Below, one piece after another: positions 1 through 7,856 of a stretch of 64,000 nt of DNA; positions within the stretch are counted from its first letter, which is position 1, and each line of letters opens with the position of its first letter. Made by a program: the position numbers and the translations under genes. The stretch is from an uncultured Treponema sp. Lineage in GTDB: Bacteria; Spirochaetota; Spirochaetia; Treponematales; Treponemataceae. The stretch is taken from positions 97,138 to 161,137 of the forward strand of contig CAMHMJ010000003.1 of assembly GCA_946186185.1 (NCBI GenBank), given 5' to 3'. The notes under the pieces are model-generated. The model made no database searches. It was given only the letters and a program-made list of their open reading frames with translations, and was not told the DNA's origin.

Positions 1-1
1 C

Positions 2-1417
2 GTGCCGGAGGATGTTTCTCTCCAGGTTCTCTGCCAGGCTCGGGAGCACCTTATAAAAAGAACCTTCGAAAGCTTAAAGGGCTGCAAAAAGGCAATTTTC
101 CACCTTTATAACTCCACAAGTCCTGCTCAGAGAAAATATACGTTCAATAAGTCAAAGGATGAAATCAAACAGATTGCCATTGACGGTATCCGCTGCGTAA
201 AAAGCTGTCTTTCCATGAGCGAAGGAACTGATATCCGCCTTGAATATTCTCCGGAAAGCTTTTCTACCACAGAAGTCGACTATGCAATCGAAGTCTGCGA
301 AGCCGTTGTAAAAGAGTGGGGCGACGCCGCTGACGAAAACCACAAGGTAATCCTGAACCTTCCTACAACCGTAGAATGCGCTCTTCCGAATCAGTTTGCT
401 GACCAGATTGAATATTTCTGCCAGCACATTAAAAACCGGGAAAACCTGATTATTTCCCTTCACAACCACAATGACCGAGGAGAAGGGGTTGCCCAGTGTG
501 AGCTTGGTCTTCTTGCCGGTGCTGACCGTGTTGAAGGCTGTCTCTTTGGAAACGGAGAGCGAACCGGAAACCTGGACATCGTTACCGTTGGAATGAATAT
601 GTATACTCAGGGTGTGGATCCGGAACTGGACTTCCGTGATATGCCGCACCTTTCTGAAGTTTATACCCGTCTTACAGGAATGGAGATTCACCCAAGAACT
701 CCGTACTCTGGAGAACTGGTTTTCACTGCCTTCAGCGGAAGCCATCAGGACGCAATCCGAAAGGGAATGGCTGCCCGTGTTGGAAAAGCAGACAACGAAT
801 ACTGGGATGTTCCGTACCTCACATTCGATCCCCATGACATCGGCCGCCAGTACGAAGGAATTATCCGTATCAACAGCCAGTCCGGAAAGGGTGGTGCAGC
901 TTACATTCTGGAACACGATTACGGAATCCAGATGCCGAAGGGAATGCTCCCGGCTTTTGGTGCCCTTATCAAGGATGCAGCAGACAAGGCTCAGCGAGAA
1001 TTGCAGCCTTCTGAAATCTACAAGGTTTTTGAAGACAAGTGGATAACTACAAAGTCTCCGCTAAATGTTCTTGAAATTACTGAACGCCATATTGAAGGCG
1101 AACGAAACAAGGATTCAGAAGATATGGTTGCAGGTATGGCAACAGTTGAGTGGGAAGGCAAAAAATACGCAGTTGCCGCAAACGGTAACGGACCTCTTGA
1201 TGCCTTTGTAACAGCTTTGAAACAGACTCCTGCTCCAAAGTTTACTATTACTTCTTTCCACGAGCATTCTGTGGGAGAAGGTTCAAATACTTACGCCGTG
1301 GCTTACGTTCTTATTACAAAAGAGGATGGAACTGCTTCCTGGGGTGTAGGAAAGAGCAGCAACGTAGGACGAGCCGGTATCGCCGCTGTTGTAAGTGCAT
1401 TGAACTTTAAGGCATAA
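2..1417 (+). CDS. leuA: 2-isopropylmalate synthase, 5'-truncated by window edge
   Basis: Condenses acetyl-CoA with 2-ketoisovalerate in the first committed step of leucine synthesis. The reading frame is already open at the first base (it reads VPEDVSLQVL), so the true start and roughly the first 80-90 residues lie outside the window. The visible 471 residues cover most of the TIM-barrel lyase domain, with the metal-binding HNHNDRGEG segment and the GNGERTGNLD motif. After these comes the LeuA dimerisation/regulatory domain from about residue 340 onward (GNGPLDAFVTAL, and a C-terminal stretch with VGKSSNVGRAG). The long C-terminal domain and spacing resemble the longer LeuA type found in actinobacteria and fungi; this is from family memory, not a search. 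No other leucine gene is seen in the window. The gene ends 40 bases before the next, same-strand gene. Confidence 0.93.
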   Translation: MPEDVSLQVLCQAREHLIKRTFESLKGCKKAIFHLYNSTSPAQRKYTFNKSKDEIKQIAIDGIRCVKSCLSMSEGTDIRLEYSPESFSTTEVDYAIEVCEAVVKEWGDAADENHKVILNLPTTVECALPNQFADQIEYFCQHIKNRENLIISLHNHNDRGEGVAQCELGLLAGADRVEGCLFGNGERTGNLDIVTVGMNMYTQGVDPELDFRDMPHLSEVYTRLTGMEIHPRTPYSGELVFTAFSGSHQDAIRKGMAARVGKADNEYWDVPYLTFDPHDIGRQYEGIIRINSQSGKGGAAYILEHDYGIQMPKGMLPAFGALIKDAADKAQRELQPSEIYKVFEDKWITTKSPLNVLEITERHIEGERNKDSEDMVAGMATVEWEGKKYAVAANGNGPLDAFVTALKQTPAPKFTITSFHEHSVGEGSNTYAVAYVLITKEDGTASWGVGKSSNVGRAGIAAVVSALNFKA

Positions 1418-1457
1418 TTGCCCGGTGTGAAAGTTTTAGAACGGGGCGAGGTGCGTT

Positions 1458-2525
1458 ATGGGAAAGAAAAAGTATACGGTGGCAGTTATTGGTACAGGAA
1501 GAATCGGGTTTTCCCTTGGTTTTGACAAAAAACGGGAACAGCCTGCAAGCCACACGATGGCGTTAAAGGCGAATCGCCGGGTAAAAATCATTGCCGGCTG
1601 CGATTCTTCTTCTGCCCGCTTAAAGGAGTGGGGAAAGTATAATAAGAAAGCCGCCCTCTTTTCTGACTGTGCGCACCTTTTTGCCGCAACAAAAAGCGAT
1701 ATCGTTGTCGTTGCGGTAAATGAAGATTCCCATCTTTCTGCAAGTCTTGCGGCAATCCGCTCGAAGCCACGTCTGGTAATTCTTGAAAAACCAGTTGCCC
1801 TCAATATGGAAGAGGGGCGCCGTATTCAGGCGGAGGCCTTCAGTCTTGATGTGCCTGTTCTTGTGAACCATGAGCGCCGTTTTTCCGTTGATTATAAGAT
1901 TGCAAAAAAATATATGTCCCGCATTGGGGCTGTGCAAACCGTGAACGCGCGGCTGGATTCCGGACTTTGCGTCTACAATCCTGAAAAGGAAGAAAACGGC
2001 GAGTACAGCCTTCTGCACGATGGAACTCATCTGGTGGATATTGTGCAGTATCTTCTTGAAGGAGTAACAGCTGAATCTGTGGCAGCGGGGGCTGAAAATC
2101 CCTTGCTTTCCGGCGGGAAAATTACTTCTGTTTTCTATGATGAAGAAAAGCCGGATGTGGTTCGAAACCTTACCGTGCATTATGAAAGCCAAGCCTGCAG
2201 CGATGTGAACCTGTTTTTTTCGGGGCGAAGCCGGTATTTTGGCTTTGAAGTTGAAGTAATCGGAACGGAAGGACGCTTTAAAATAGGAAACGGGATTTTT
2301 GAGTTTTATAAGAGGGAAGAGTCCCGCCTGTATTCAGGTTTTTACAGCCTTTCGCCGGATAAAAAAGTCCGCCGCCCAAAGAAAACCCTGTATTTTTCAA
2401 ACATGGTAAAAAATGCCGTAGCCTTTCTGGACGGAAAAGAGGAACTCCGTTCAACCTTGCAGACCGGGCTTAATACCCTTCAGGTGCTGGAGGACATCAG
2501 AAATAAGCTGAAGTCGGAGCTGTAA
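1458..2525 (+). CDS. Gfo/Idh/MocA family NAD(P)-dependent oxidoreductase
   Basis: A 355-residue protein with an N-terminal Rossmann fold. The dinucleotide-binding GTGRIG is at residues 12-17, and the EKP signature (here ILEKPVALN) is near residue 113; in this family its lysine is catalytic. The C-terminal half (about 125-355) fits the substrate-binding alpha/beta domain, with a DGTHLVDI segment that supplies the usual active-site histidine. The ATG has a purine-rich GGGCGAGG about 7 bases upstream. The family acts on sugars, inositols and sugar-nucleotide derivatives; the substrate cannot be read from the sequence. It lies 40 bases after leuA and may be co-transcribed, but there is no evident functional link. 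Confidence 0.85.
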   Translation: MGKKKYTVAVIGTGRIGFSLGFDKKREQPASHTMALKANRRVKIIAGCDSSSARLKEWGKYNKKAALFSDCAHLFAATKSDIVVVAVNEDSHLSASLAAIRSKPRLVILEKPVALNMEEGRRIQAEAFSLDVPVLVNHERRFSVDYKIAKKYMSRIGAVQTVNARLDSGLCVYNPEKEENGEYSLLHDGTHLVDIVQYLLEGVTAESVAAGAENPLLSGGKITSVFYDEEKPDVVRNLTVHYESQACSDVNLFFSGRSRYFGFEVEVIGTEGRFKIGNGIFEFYKREESRLYSGFYSLSPDKKVRRPKKTLYFSNMVKNAVAFLDGKEELRSTLQTGLNTLQVLEDIRNKLKSEL

Positions 2526-2639
2526 CCGGTGTTGTAACAGGAACTGTGACCGGAGCGTGAAGCGTAAAGATTAAAGGGGGGGCGGATTTTTAAGTTTTTC
2601 CTTCAAATATAAAAAAATCTTTAAAACTCAAAAAAGTGC

Positions 2640-2668
2640 TTGATTTTCGTTTATTCTATCTGTATAAT
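2640..2668 (+). promoter_or_regulatory. Sigma-70-type promoter of guaB
   Basis: TTGATT at 2640-2645, a 17-base spacer, then a perfect TATAAT at 2663-2668. Predicted transcription start is near 2675, which gives a leader of about 110 bases before the guaB ATG. Confidence 0.7.
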
Positions 2669-2722
2669 TCCACAAATTCATTTCTATAGTTTTTTTTTCC
2701 TGCATTAACTTGTGGGTTAAAA

Positions 2723-2765
2723 AAAAAAGGTCTAACGGATTTTCTAACAGTCCAGAGCCTTTTTT
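2723..2765 (+). promoter_or_regulatory. Terminator-like hairpin in the guaB leader
   Basis: The arm AAAAAAGGTCT (2723-2733) pairs with AGAGCCTTTTTT (2754-2765), with one bulged G. The stem ends in a U-run and lies wholly between the promoter and the AAGGAG ribosome site at 2769-2774. It could act as an attenuator. It does not match the purine riboswitch pattern, so any ligand is unknown. Confidence 0.5.
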
Positions 2766-2786
2766 GACAAGGAGATTAAAACTACT

Positions 2787-4295
2787 ATGGCTTACTTTTT
2801 CGAAGAACCATCCCACACATTTGATGAATACCTTTTGATTCCGGGTTATACTTCTGCTGATTGTATTCCGGCAAATGTTTCCCTTCAAACACCTATCGTT
2901 CGGTACAACAAAAAAGCCGGCGAAAAGTGCCCTCTCACAATGAATATTCCGATGGTTTCTGCTGTTATGCAGTCGGTTTCCAACGACACTCTGGCCGTTG
3001 CCCTTGCAAAGGAAGGTGGAATCAGCTTTATCTACGGTTCTCAGACAATCGAAAATCAGGCAGCAATGATTGCAAAAGTAAAGGCTTACAAGGCTGGTTT
3101 TGTAACAAGCGATACAAACATTCGCCCTGACCAGACTTTGACAGAGCTGGTTGCAAAAATCGAAGCAACAGGCCATTCAACAGTTGCCGTTACAGACAAC
3201 GGAGAACACAACGGAAAACTCCTTGGAATCATCACAGAACGAGACTTCCGCCTTGACCACTGCCCGGAAGGAGCAAAGGTACAGGATTACATGACAGTTC
3301 TTGGAGACCTTGTAAAGGCTGAGACCGGAATCACTCTTGAAGAAGCAAACGACATTATCTGGAAGAACAAAATCAATCAGCTTCCAGTAGTTGATAAAAA
3401 CGGAAACCTTGAATACCTGGTTTTCAGAAAGGACGCTGCAAGCCACGAAGAACATCCAAAAGAGCTTCTGGACAGCAAGAAGCGCTACATCGTAGGAGCA
3501 GGTATCAACACCCGCGACTACATGGATCGTGTTCCTGCCCTTCTTGAAGCAGGAGTTGATGTAATGACTCTGGATTCATCTGAAGGATTTACAGAATGGC
3601 AGAGCCGCGCACTTAAAGACATCCACGCAAAATGGCCGAATGCAAAGGTTGGAGCCGGAAACGTAGTTGATGCAGAAGGCTTCAGATTCCTTGCAGAAGC
3701 AGGTGCTGACTTTGTAAAAATCGGTATCGGCGGTGGTTCAATCTGTATCACACGAGAACAGAAAGGTATCGGCCGCGGACAGGCAACTGCTACAATCGAA
3801 GTTGCAAAGGCTCGCGACGAATATTATAAGGAAACCGGAATCTACGTTCCGATCTGCTCAGACGGCGGTATCGTTCACGACTACCACATCACTCTTGCCC
3901 TTGCAATGGGTGCTGACTTTGTAATGCTTGGCCGCTACTTTGCCCGCTTTGACGAATCTCCCACAAACAAGCTCATCGTAAACGGAAGCTATGTAAAGGA
4001 ATACTGGGGCGAAGGTTCAAACCGCGCAAGAAACTGGCAGCGTTACGACCTCGGCGGAAAGAAAGGCATGGCATTCGAGGAAGGCGTTGACTCTTACGTA
4101 CCATACGCAGGAACCCTCCACGATAACGTAAACATGACCACAAGCAAGATCATCCACACAATGTGTAACTGCGGCGTTCTTACAATTCCAGAACTCCAGC
4201 AGAAAGCCAAAATCACTCTGGTCAGCCCGGCCAGCCTGAGAGAAGGCGGCGCCCATGACGTTGTGGTTAAAAATACGTCAATCCACGCTGAGTAG
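2787..4295 (+). CDS. guaB: Inosine-5'-monophosphate dehydrogenase
   Basis: Oxidises IMP to XMP with NAD+, the committed step of GMP synthesis. At 502 residues it is normal for the family. An N-terminal barrel segment is followed by a CBS pair at about 95-225 ([30 protein letters not shown]), then the rest of the barrel. The catalytic loop reads [11 protein letters not shown] with Cys320 as the nucleophile; the flap holds the [15 protein letters not shown] segment. The loop carries [11 protein letters not shown] rather than the commoner GPGSICTTR, a variant seen in the clostridial/spirochaete type (family knowledge). The start has AAGGAG 12 bases upstream. Its own promoter and a hairpin-containing leader precede it, and a cluster of hairpins ending in a terminator follows. 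Confidence 0.96.
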   Translation: MAYFFEEPSHTFDEYLLIPGYTSADCIPANVSLQTPIVRYNKKAGEKCPLTMNIPMVSAVMQSVSNDTLAVALAKEGGISFIYGSQTIENQAAMIAKVKAYKAGFVTSDTNIRPDQTLTELVAKIEATGHSTVAVTDNGEHNGKLLGIITERDFRLDHCPEGAKVQDYMTVLGDLVKAETGITLEEANDIIWKNKINQLPVVDKNGNLEYLVFRKDAASHEEHPKELLDSKKRYIVGAGINTRDYMDRVPALLEAGVDVMTLDSSEGFTEWQSRALKDIHAKWPNAKVGAGNVVDAEGFRFLAEAGADFVKIGIGGGSICITREQKGIGRGQATATIEVAKARDEYYKETGIYVPICSDGGIVHDYHITLALAMGADFVMLGRYFARFDESPTNKLIVNGSYVKEYWGEGSNRARNWQRYDLGGKKGMAFEEGVDSYVPYAGTLHDNVNMTTSKIIHTMCNCGVLTIPELQQKAKITLVSPASLREGGAHDVVVKNTSIHAE

Positions 4296-4302
4296 GAACA
4301 TT

Positions 4303-4483
4303 GCCGCACAGGACGTGCGGCGATTGTCAGAGAACCGTTAGGTTCTCGACAACAGAAAAAATGCATGGACGCATTTTTTCTGTTGCAAATACAAGCATTC
4401 ACGCAGAATAATGGCGAGTTTTTTATGGTGCGGTAATTTTTTAATTTCCGCACCTCGCCATCCGGTTTTGAATGCAAAACCGG
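4303..4483. repeat. Cluster of five adjacent perfect hairpins after guaB
   Basis: Inverted repeats: 4303-4321 (GCCGCAC/GTGCGGC, loop AGGAC); 4324-4352 (GAGAACC/GGTTCTC extended by TTGTC/GACAA); 4350-4385 (15-bp arms CAACAGAAAAAATGC and complement, loop ATGGAC); 4411-4461 (ATGGCGA/TCGCCAT outside GGTGCGG/CCGCACC); and 4462-4483 (CCGGTTTTG/CAAAACCGG). A sixth hairpin at 4508-4533 is listed as the terminator. Several loops share GGAC. There is no open reading frame of note. Confidence 0.85.
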
Positions 4484-4507
4484 CAAAATATTTCGATTAT
4501 TTATTAC

Positions 4508-4533
4508 AGGCACGCAGGACGCGTGCCTTTTTT
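4508..4533 (+). terminator. Intrinsic terminator downstream of guaB
   Basis: AGGCACGC, loop AGGAC, GCGTGCCT, then a run of T. A second hairpin at 18426-18452 shares the 14-base core CACGCAGGACGCGT (read on the opposite strand). Confidence 0.8.
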
Positions 4534-4543
4534 ATGGTGTGCG

Positions 4544-4766
4544 AATGTCGGGGTTGCAAATATAATACAAAATTGGCGTAAGCGGGGTTCCTGTTTGAAG
4601 GCGCGACAAAGCGGAGCAAATGACAATGCTTGCATTGGCACTTGAGAAGCGACTCGTGACGGCCCATTGGGCAAAACACTCAGCCACCGCGAAGCGGTAC
4701 TGCCGTTTTTCAAACAGGGTTCCCGCTGAGAGCCAATTTTGAGTAAAATTTATAAACCTCGACATT
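4544..4766 (-). repeat. Full-length dispersed palindromic element, copy A
   Basis: About 223 bp with long terminal inverted repeats. Reading the minus strand, it begins AAATGTCGAGG, continues CAAAATTGGCTCTCAGCGGG, has a middle segment, and ends with the imperfect complement of the start. It is nearly identical base for base to copy B (59772-60009), in the opposite orientation. It lies between the convergent guaB and the 4807-6315 gene. It has no coding capacity. Confidence 0.85.
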
Positions 4767-4806
4767 TGCGATAATATAAAAATGTAGTAAGCGTCTCGTC
4801 GCGCCC

Positions 4807-6315
4807 TTAATTCATTGCCTTCTTTATCTTTTCTATATCGCTTTTCAAAATCTGGCTTTCGGGATTTTCCTGGAGGCCTTTTTCAAGTACCTTGAGGGCA
4901 GCCTTGTATTCCCTGCTTTGAACATATTTTGCAACCATATTGTGATAGGTTACATCGTGATTATGAAGAGCATTGCTTTTTGCGGTTTTTAGCTTTGCGT
5001 TCTGGGGCATGTTTTTTAAGGCTTCGTTGCAGACCTGAACCGCTTCAAGAAAGGCCGCTTTTTTGTTCAGTTCATTGATTTTGTAGAGCCAGTAATATTC
5101 CTGCCATTTATCCAGAGTTTCTTTTGCCGATTTTTCTGCGGCTTCCGGAGAAGAATACCGGGAAAGAACATAGGCCAGGGCTCCGTCCGTATCTCCTTTC
5201 TTGTCAAACTGATTTAGCTTGTCCTGGGTAAGGCTTACAAAAATCGCCGTCTGCATGGAAGCTCTGTCTTTTTCCGGGAGATACAGCTTGTTTTCTTCGA
5301 AAAGTTCACTTGCCCGGGTAAATTCTCCGGAATTTATCAGGCTGGAAACGGCATTGTAGAGGACTCCGCTGTAATCGGCGTTGATTTTTTTTGAGCCGCC
5401 GTAGTTGTCCCGCACCTGATTAAGCCATTCCAGTGCCTTTACATGTTCTTTCTGGCGTCCAAGAATCACAGAATAGTTCATTGCGGAAGTGTCAAAGCTT
5501 TCCCTTGCATCCTGAACTTCCCACTGGTCTTCGCCTTTTCTGAATTTATACACGGTGAGGGACATGGGAACGGCTTTGAAATAGTCATTGTCTTTTATAT
5601 AAGCGGAAGTCAGGTTGTTTCCGATCAGTGAAACAAGGGTTTTTACGGAAACGTCGTGGCGTGAAGCATAATTCTTTTTTGGAATTACCGCGTATTTTGT
5701 CTGTTTTTCACTCTGCTCAAGAACCTGTTTTCTTCCCGGATTAAAGCCGTAGGGGTTTGTGGTTTCTACATCGATTTTTTTGTCCCCAATAAGAACCGTA
5801 CAGAAGGCGTGTGTCGGGGTTTTTACGCCCACAAAATCGATGCCGGCAGTCCGGGCTAATGCTGCGAACATCACGCTTGAAGAAACGCAGTTGTAGGTTC
5901 CCTTTAGAAGAAGCACATCCATTTTTGTCTGATTTTCAACATACTGGGTTATTGTGCTTTCGTACATGATTGAAAGAATTGTTTCTGCCCTCTGTTCTTC
6001 CGGAAGGGACATAACGGGTTCTGACTTTACCTTGTTTTCAACCTGTCGAAATTTTGACAGAGCCTTATTCCATTCTGCGCTTCCTTCTTTGCATTCCGAA
6101 AAGAGAAGGGCGTATCTGATGATGTCTTCTCCCGTTAGTTCTGAGGAAGTTTCGCTGCCTGTAAAAAGCGGTTCCAGGGAAGGAAAGTTATTGCTTTCTG
6201 ACTGGACTGTCTGTACGGCAGAAGAGGCCGGGACTGAATAAACCGGAAAAGCTGATAAAATGAAAAAAAGAGAAGCAGCCGCTGCGGCTGAAAATTTAAA
6301 AAATCTAAGTTTCAT
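4807..6315 (-). CDS. Exported transglutaminase-like protein with C-terminal TPR region
   Basis: A 502-residue protein with a signal peptide (residues 1-27, hydrophobic core AAAAASLFFILSAF, cleavage near VYS-VPA). Residues about 140-205 look like a transglutaminase/cysteine-protease core: Cys in the segment TYNCVSSSVMFAAL, His in PTHAFCTVL, and an acidic residue in KIDVETTNPYG, giving a plausible Cys-His-Asp/Glu triad. Residues about 285-500 are helical and TPR-like, ending in a clear repeat (EYKAALKVLEKGLQENPES). The ATG sits 6 bases from a perfect TATAAT (6322-6327), leaving no room for a ribosome site, so the mRNA may be leaderless. The substrate is unknown; the protein probably works in the periplasm. 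It is convergent with guaB across copy A. Confidence 0.7.
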   Translation of the reverse strand: MKLRFFKFSAAAAASLFFILSAFPVYSVPASSAVQTVQSESNNFPSLEPLFTGSETSSELTGEDIIRYALLFSECKEGSAEWNKALSKFRQVENKVKSEPVMSLPEEQRAETILSIMYESTITQYVENQTKMDVLLLKGTYNCVSSSVMFAALARTAGIDFVGVKTPTHAFCTVLIGDKKIDVETTNPYGFNPGRKQVLEQSEKQTKYAVIPKKNYASRHDVSVKTLVSLIGNNLTSAYIKDNDYFKAVPMSLTVYKFRKGEDQWEVQDARESFDTSAMNYSVILGRQKEHVKALEWLNQVRDNYGGSKKINADYSGVLYNAVSSLINSGEFTRASELFEENKLYLPEKDRASMQTAIFVSLTQDKLNQFDKKGDTDGALAYVLSRYSSPEAAEKSAKETLDKWQEYYWLYKINELNKKAAFLEAVQVCNEALKNMPQNAKLKTAKSNALHNHDVTYHNMVAKYVQSREYKAALKVLEKGLQENPESQILKSDIEKIKKAMN

Positions 6316-6321
6316 AAGCGT

Positions 6322-6327
6322 ATTATA
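6322..6327 (-). promoter_or_regulatory. -10 box placed for a leaderless transcript
   Basis: TATAAT on the minus strand, separated by 6 bases from the ATG at 6315. No good -35 is visible (TTTCCT at 17 bases). Confidence 0.6.
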
Positions 6328-6546
6328 GCATTAAAAAATTATAAAGGAAAAATATAATAATTTGTTATATTTAGAAAAATTTTTAAATTTCAAAATTTAA
6401 AAGGGGAATTTTTGCATGTTTTCTGGCTATTATATAGTACAGGTTAAAATAAAAGCCGCTTGTAGTTTTTTAAGGGATTTCTGGAGGTCTGATTATTGTA
6501 AAAAGCCTCTTATACCGCAATGATGCTTTCCGGTAATTCCTTTTAA

Positions 6547-6748
6547 ACGGATGTATGAACAAAAAATCTCTCCGAATTACATCCGTGGTTGCACTGATTC
6601 AAGGCCTTGCAGTGCGCATCTTTTAGTTTTAGGTATTTTTTTCCTGTCTGAAACAGCTTGTTTTCAGAAACTAAAAGTCCGGGACTGGCGGAAAATAACG
6701 AAATTCGCCTTTCCCTGCAGCACCGCCGATGAATATCACCGCGGTGCT
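6547..6748 (+). promoter_or_regulatory. Structured leader RNA upstream of the GG-leader gene
   Basis: The 447-base gene-free stretch 6316-6762 holds a run of inverted repeats in its second half: ACGGATGT 6547-6554 / ACATCCGT 6579-6586; GCACTG 6591-6596 / CAGTGC 6610-6615; TTTTAGTTT 6621-6629 / AAACTAAAA 6668-6676 enclosing TCTGAAA 6647-6653 / TTTCAGA 6662-6668; and AGCACCGC 6719-6726 / GCGGTGCT 6741-6748. The last hairpin ends just before the AAAAGGAGA ribosome site. A possible promoter (TTGCAT 6412-6417, TATAGT 6433-6438, short 15-base spacer) would give a leader of about 315 bases. It matches no riboswitch class that I recognise. The first half, about 6330-6540, is AT-rich with nothing else evident. 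Confidence 0.5.
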
Positions 6749-6762
6749 CAAAAGGAGAAAAA

Positions 6763-7713
6763 ATGAAAAAGTTTTCGTTCAAGGATTTTGTAGAACTTGA
6801 TGTTCATCAGCTTCTGGTTGTGAATGGAGGAACTGACTGCAGCGGTTCTTCAGGTACAGATTATTCCAGCTATGGTAATGCCGCTACCACCTACAATGGT
6901 TCCGGTCCTGGTTCCAGTTATTCAGACTATTCCAGCTACAAAGGAAACTATGGCGGTCTGGCCTCTGGAACGGGAAGTTGCAGTACGGCTAATCCTTCAA
7001 AAGACGGGGGATATAAAGGAGTAACTTCAACAAACGGAGGTTCTACATCGCCGTCAATTTTGACAAAGACAAAAGAAGCAATGGTTGCTCTTGTTGACGG
7101 AGTGTACACGGCTATGGGAATTGTAAACGGCGGTTCCTGCAGCGGGGTTAGTAAGAATGATGTTTATGAGGAACACCGAGCTGCAGAGTTGAAACAGCAG
7201 TCTACAGACAAAAGCATGATAAATTCGATTGATACAAACAGTGATAAATCCTATGTATGCACTGGTGATGCAGAAACTGATTATCGTTGTGATAACTGGG
7301 TGCAGGAAGTTTTGACGGATGCAGGCGTTGATTACAAACAGTATATGGCTGGAGATGCAAAAAAATACTGTGTTCAGGATCATATTGATAATCTTGTAGG
7401 TAATAAGGTTAAGGGAAAAGATTATACTACTAATGTTCCAACAGAAGCCGGTGTTTATGTAGTTTATATGAACGATGGTCGTAATTATACAAAAGGTGAT
7501 GGTACGGTTTGCCCTAGACCGCCGCATGCTGCAATTCTTGTTGTGGGCGGTGAACATGGAGAAAGCTCTTACTTGTACGATAATTCCTCAGGAAACGCAA
7601 ACAAAGGTGTTTGTATAACTGCCGGTGCAAACGATGAATACATTTCTTCTGCCGCTGTTATGGGGCAGTTTGGTTATGATTCATTCTATTACCAGAAGGT
7701 TAGAGCAAATTAG
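6763..7713 (+). CDS. Secreted cysteine peptidase-like protein with double-glycine leader
   Basis: Residues 1-23 form a leader of the double-glycine type (FVELDVHQLLVVNGG). Leu at -12 and -7 and Val at -4 relative to the GG match substrates of C39-peptidase ABC exporters. There is no Sec signal. Residues 24-95 are Gly/Ser/Tyr-rich low-complexity sequence. Residues about 165-316 resemble a small papain-fold (NlpC/P60 or CHAP-like) domain: Cys176 in YRCDNWVQEVL, His255 in PPHAAILVV, and Asp273/Asn274 in LYDNSS as a candidate triad. Two more NGG motifs follow at 91-93 and 122-124, the latter in VNGGSCSG, which echoes the leader junction VNGGTDCSG. A strong AAGGAG precedes the ATG, behind a structured leader. 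Likely role: an exported peptidoglycan hydrolase or toxin (inference). No C39 exporter is in the window. Confidence 0.6.
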   Translation: MKKFSFKDFVELDVHQLLVVNGGTDCSGSSGTDYSSYGNAATTYNGSGPGSSYSDYSSYKGNYGGLASGTGSCSTANPSKDGGYKGVTSTNGGSTSPSILTKTKEAMVALVDGVYTAMGIVNGGSCSGVSKNDVYEEHRAAELKQQSTDKSMINSIDTNSDKSYVCTGDAETDYRCDNWVQEVLTDAGVDYKQYMAGDAKKYCVQDHIDNLVGNKVKGKDYTTNVPTEAGVYVVYMNDGRNYTKGDGTVCPRPPHAAILVVGGEHGESSYLYDNSSGNANKGVCITAGANDEYISSAAVMGQFGYDSFYYQKVRAN

Positions 7714-7733
7714 TTTTTTGGATTAATTATATC

Positions 7734-7767
7734 AGGCCTTTTTCAGTAATATTTCTGAAAAAGGTCT
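7734..7767 (+). terminator. Stem-loop after the GG-leader gene, probable terminator
   Basis: AGGCCTTTTTCAG (7734-7746) pairs with CTGAAAAAGGTCT (7755-7767) with one G-U pair. There is no separate U-run after the stem. A transcript from either direction would form it. Confidence 0.5.
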
Positions 7768-7856
7768 GTATGGATGATTAATATTTGCAATATTAAAGCA
7801 GGCTGGAACTGGGGCGGGAAAATCTTCTTATGTCTGGCCGTATAGAGGAGTTGTAA

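Noticed and set aside
152..916. 254-codon minus-strand open frame inside leuA
   Set aside because: It is a shadow of the leuA frame; the protein is low in known motifs and leuA is unmistakable.
1620..2192. 190-codon minus-strand frame inside the Gfo/Idh/MocA gene
   Set aside because: Antisense shadow with no promoter, ribosome site or protein-like composition.
2669..2786. Purine riboswitch before guaB
   Set aside because: No three-way junction core or conserved loop sequences of the purine class are visible; only a single hairpin.
2628..3176. 182-codon minus-strand frame over the guaB promoter and 5' end
   Set aside because: It runs through the guaB promoter and coding start; Cys/Phe-rich shadow composition.
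4497..4765. Small minus-strand frames of 60-77 codons (4497-4679, 4532-4765)
   Set aside because: They lie in the terminator and dispersed repeat copy A; the repeat's other copies do not keep the frames open in a consistent way.
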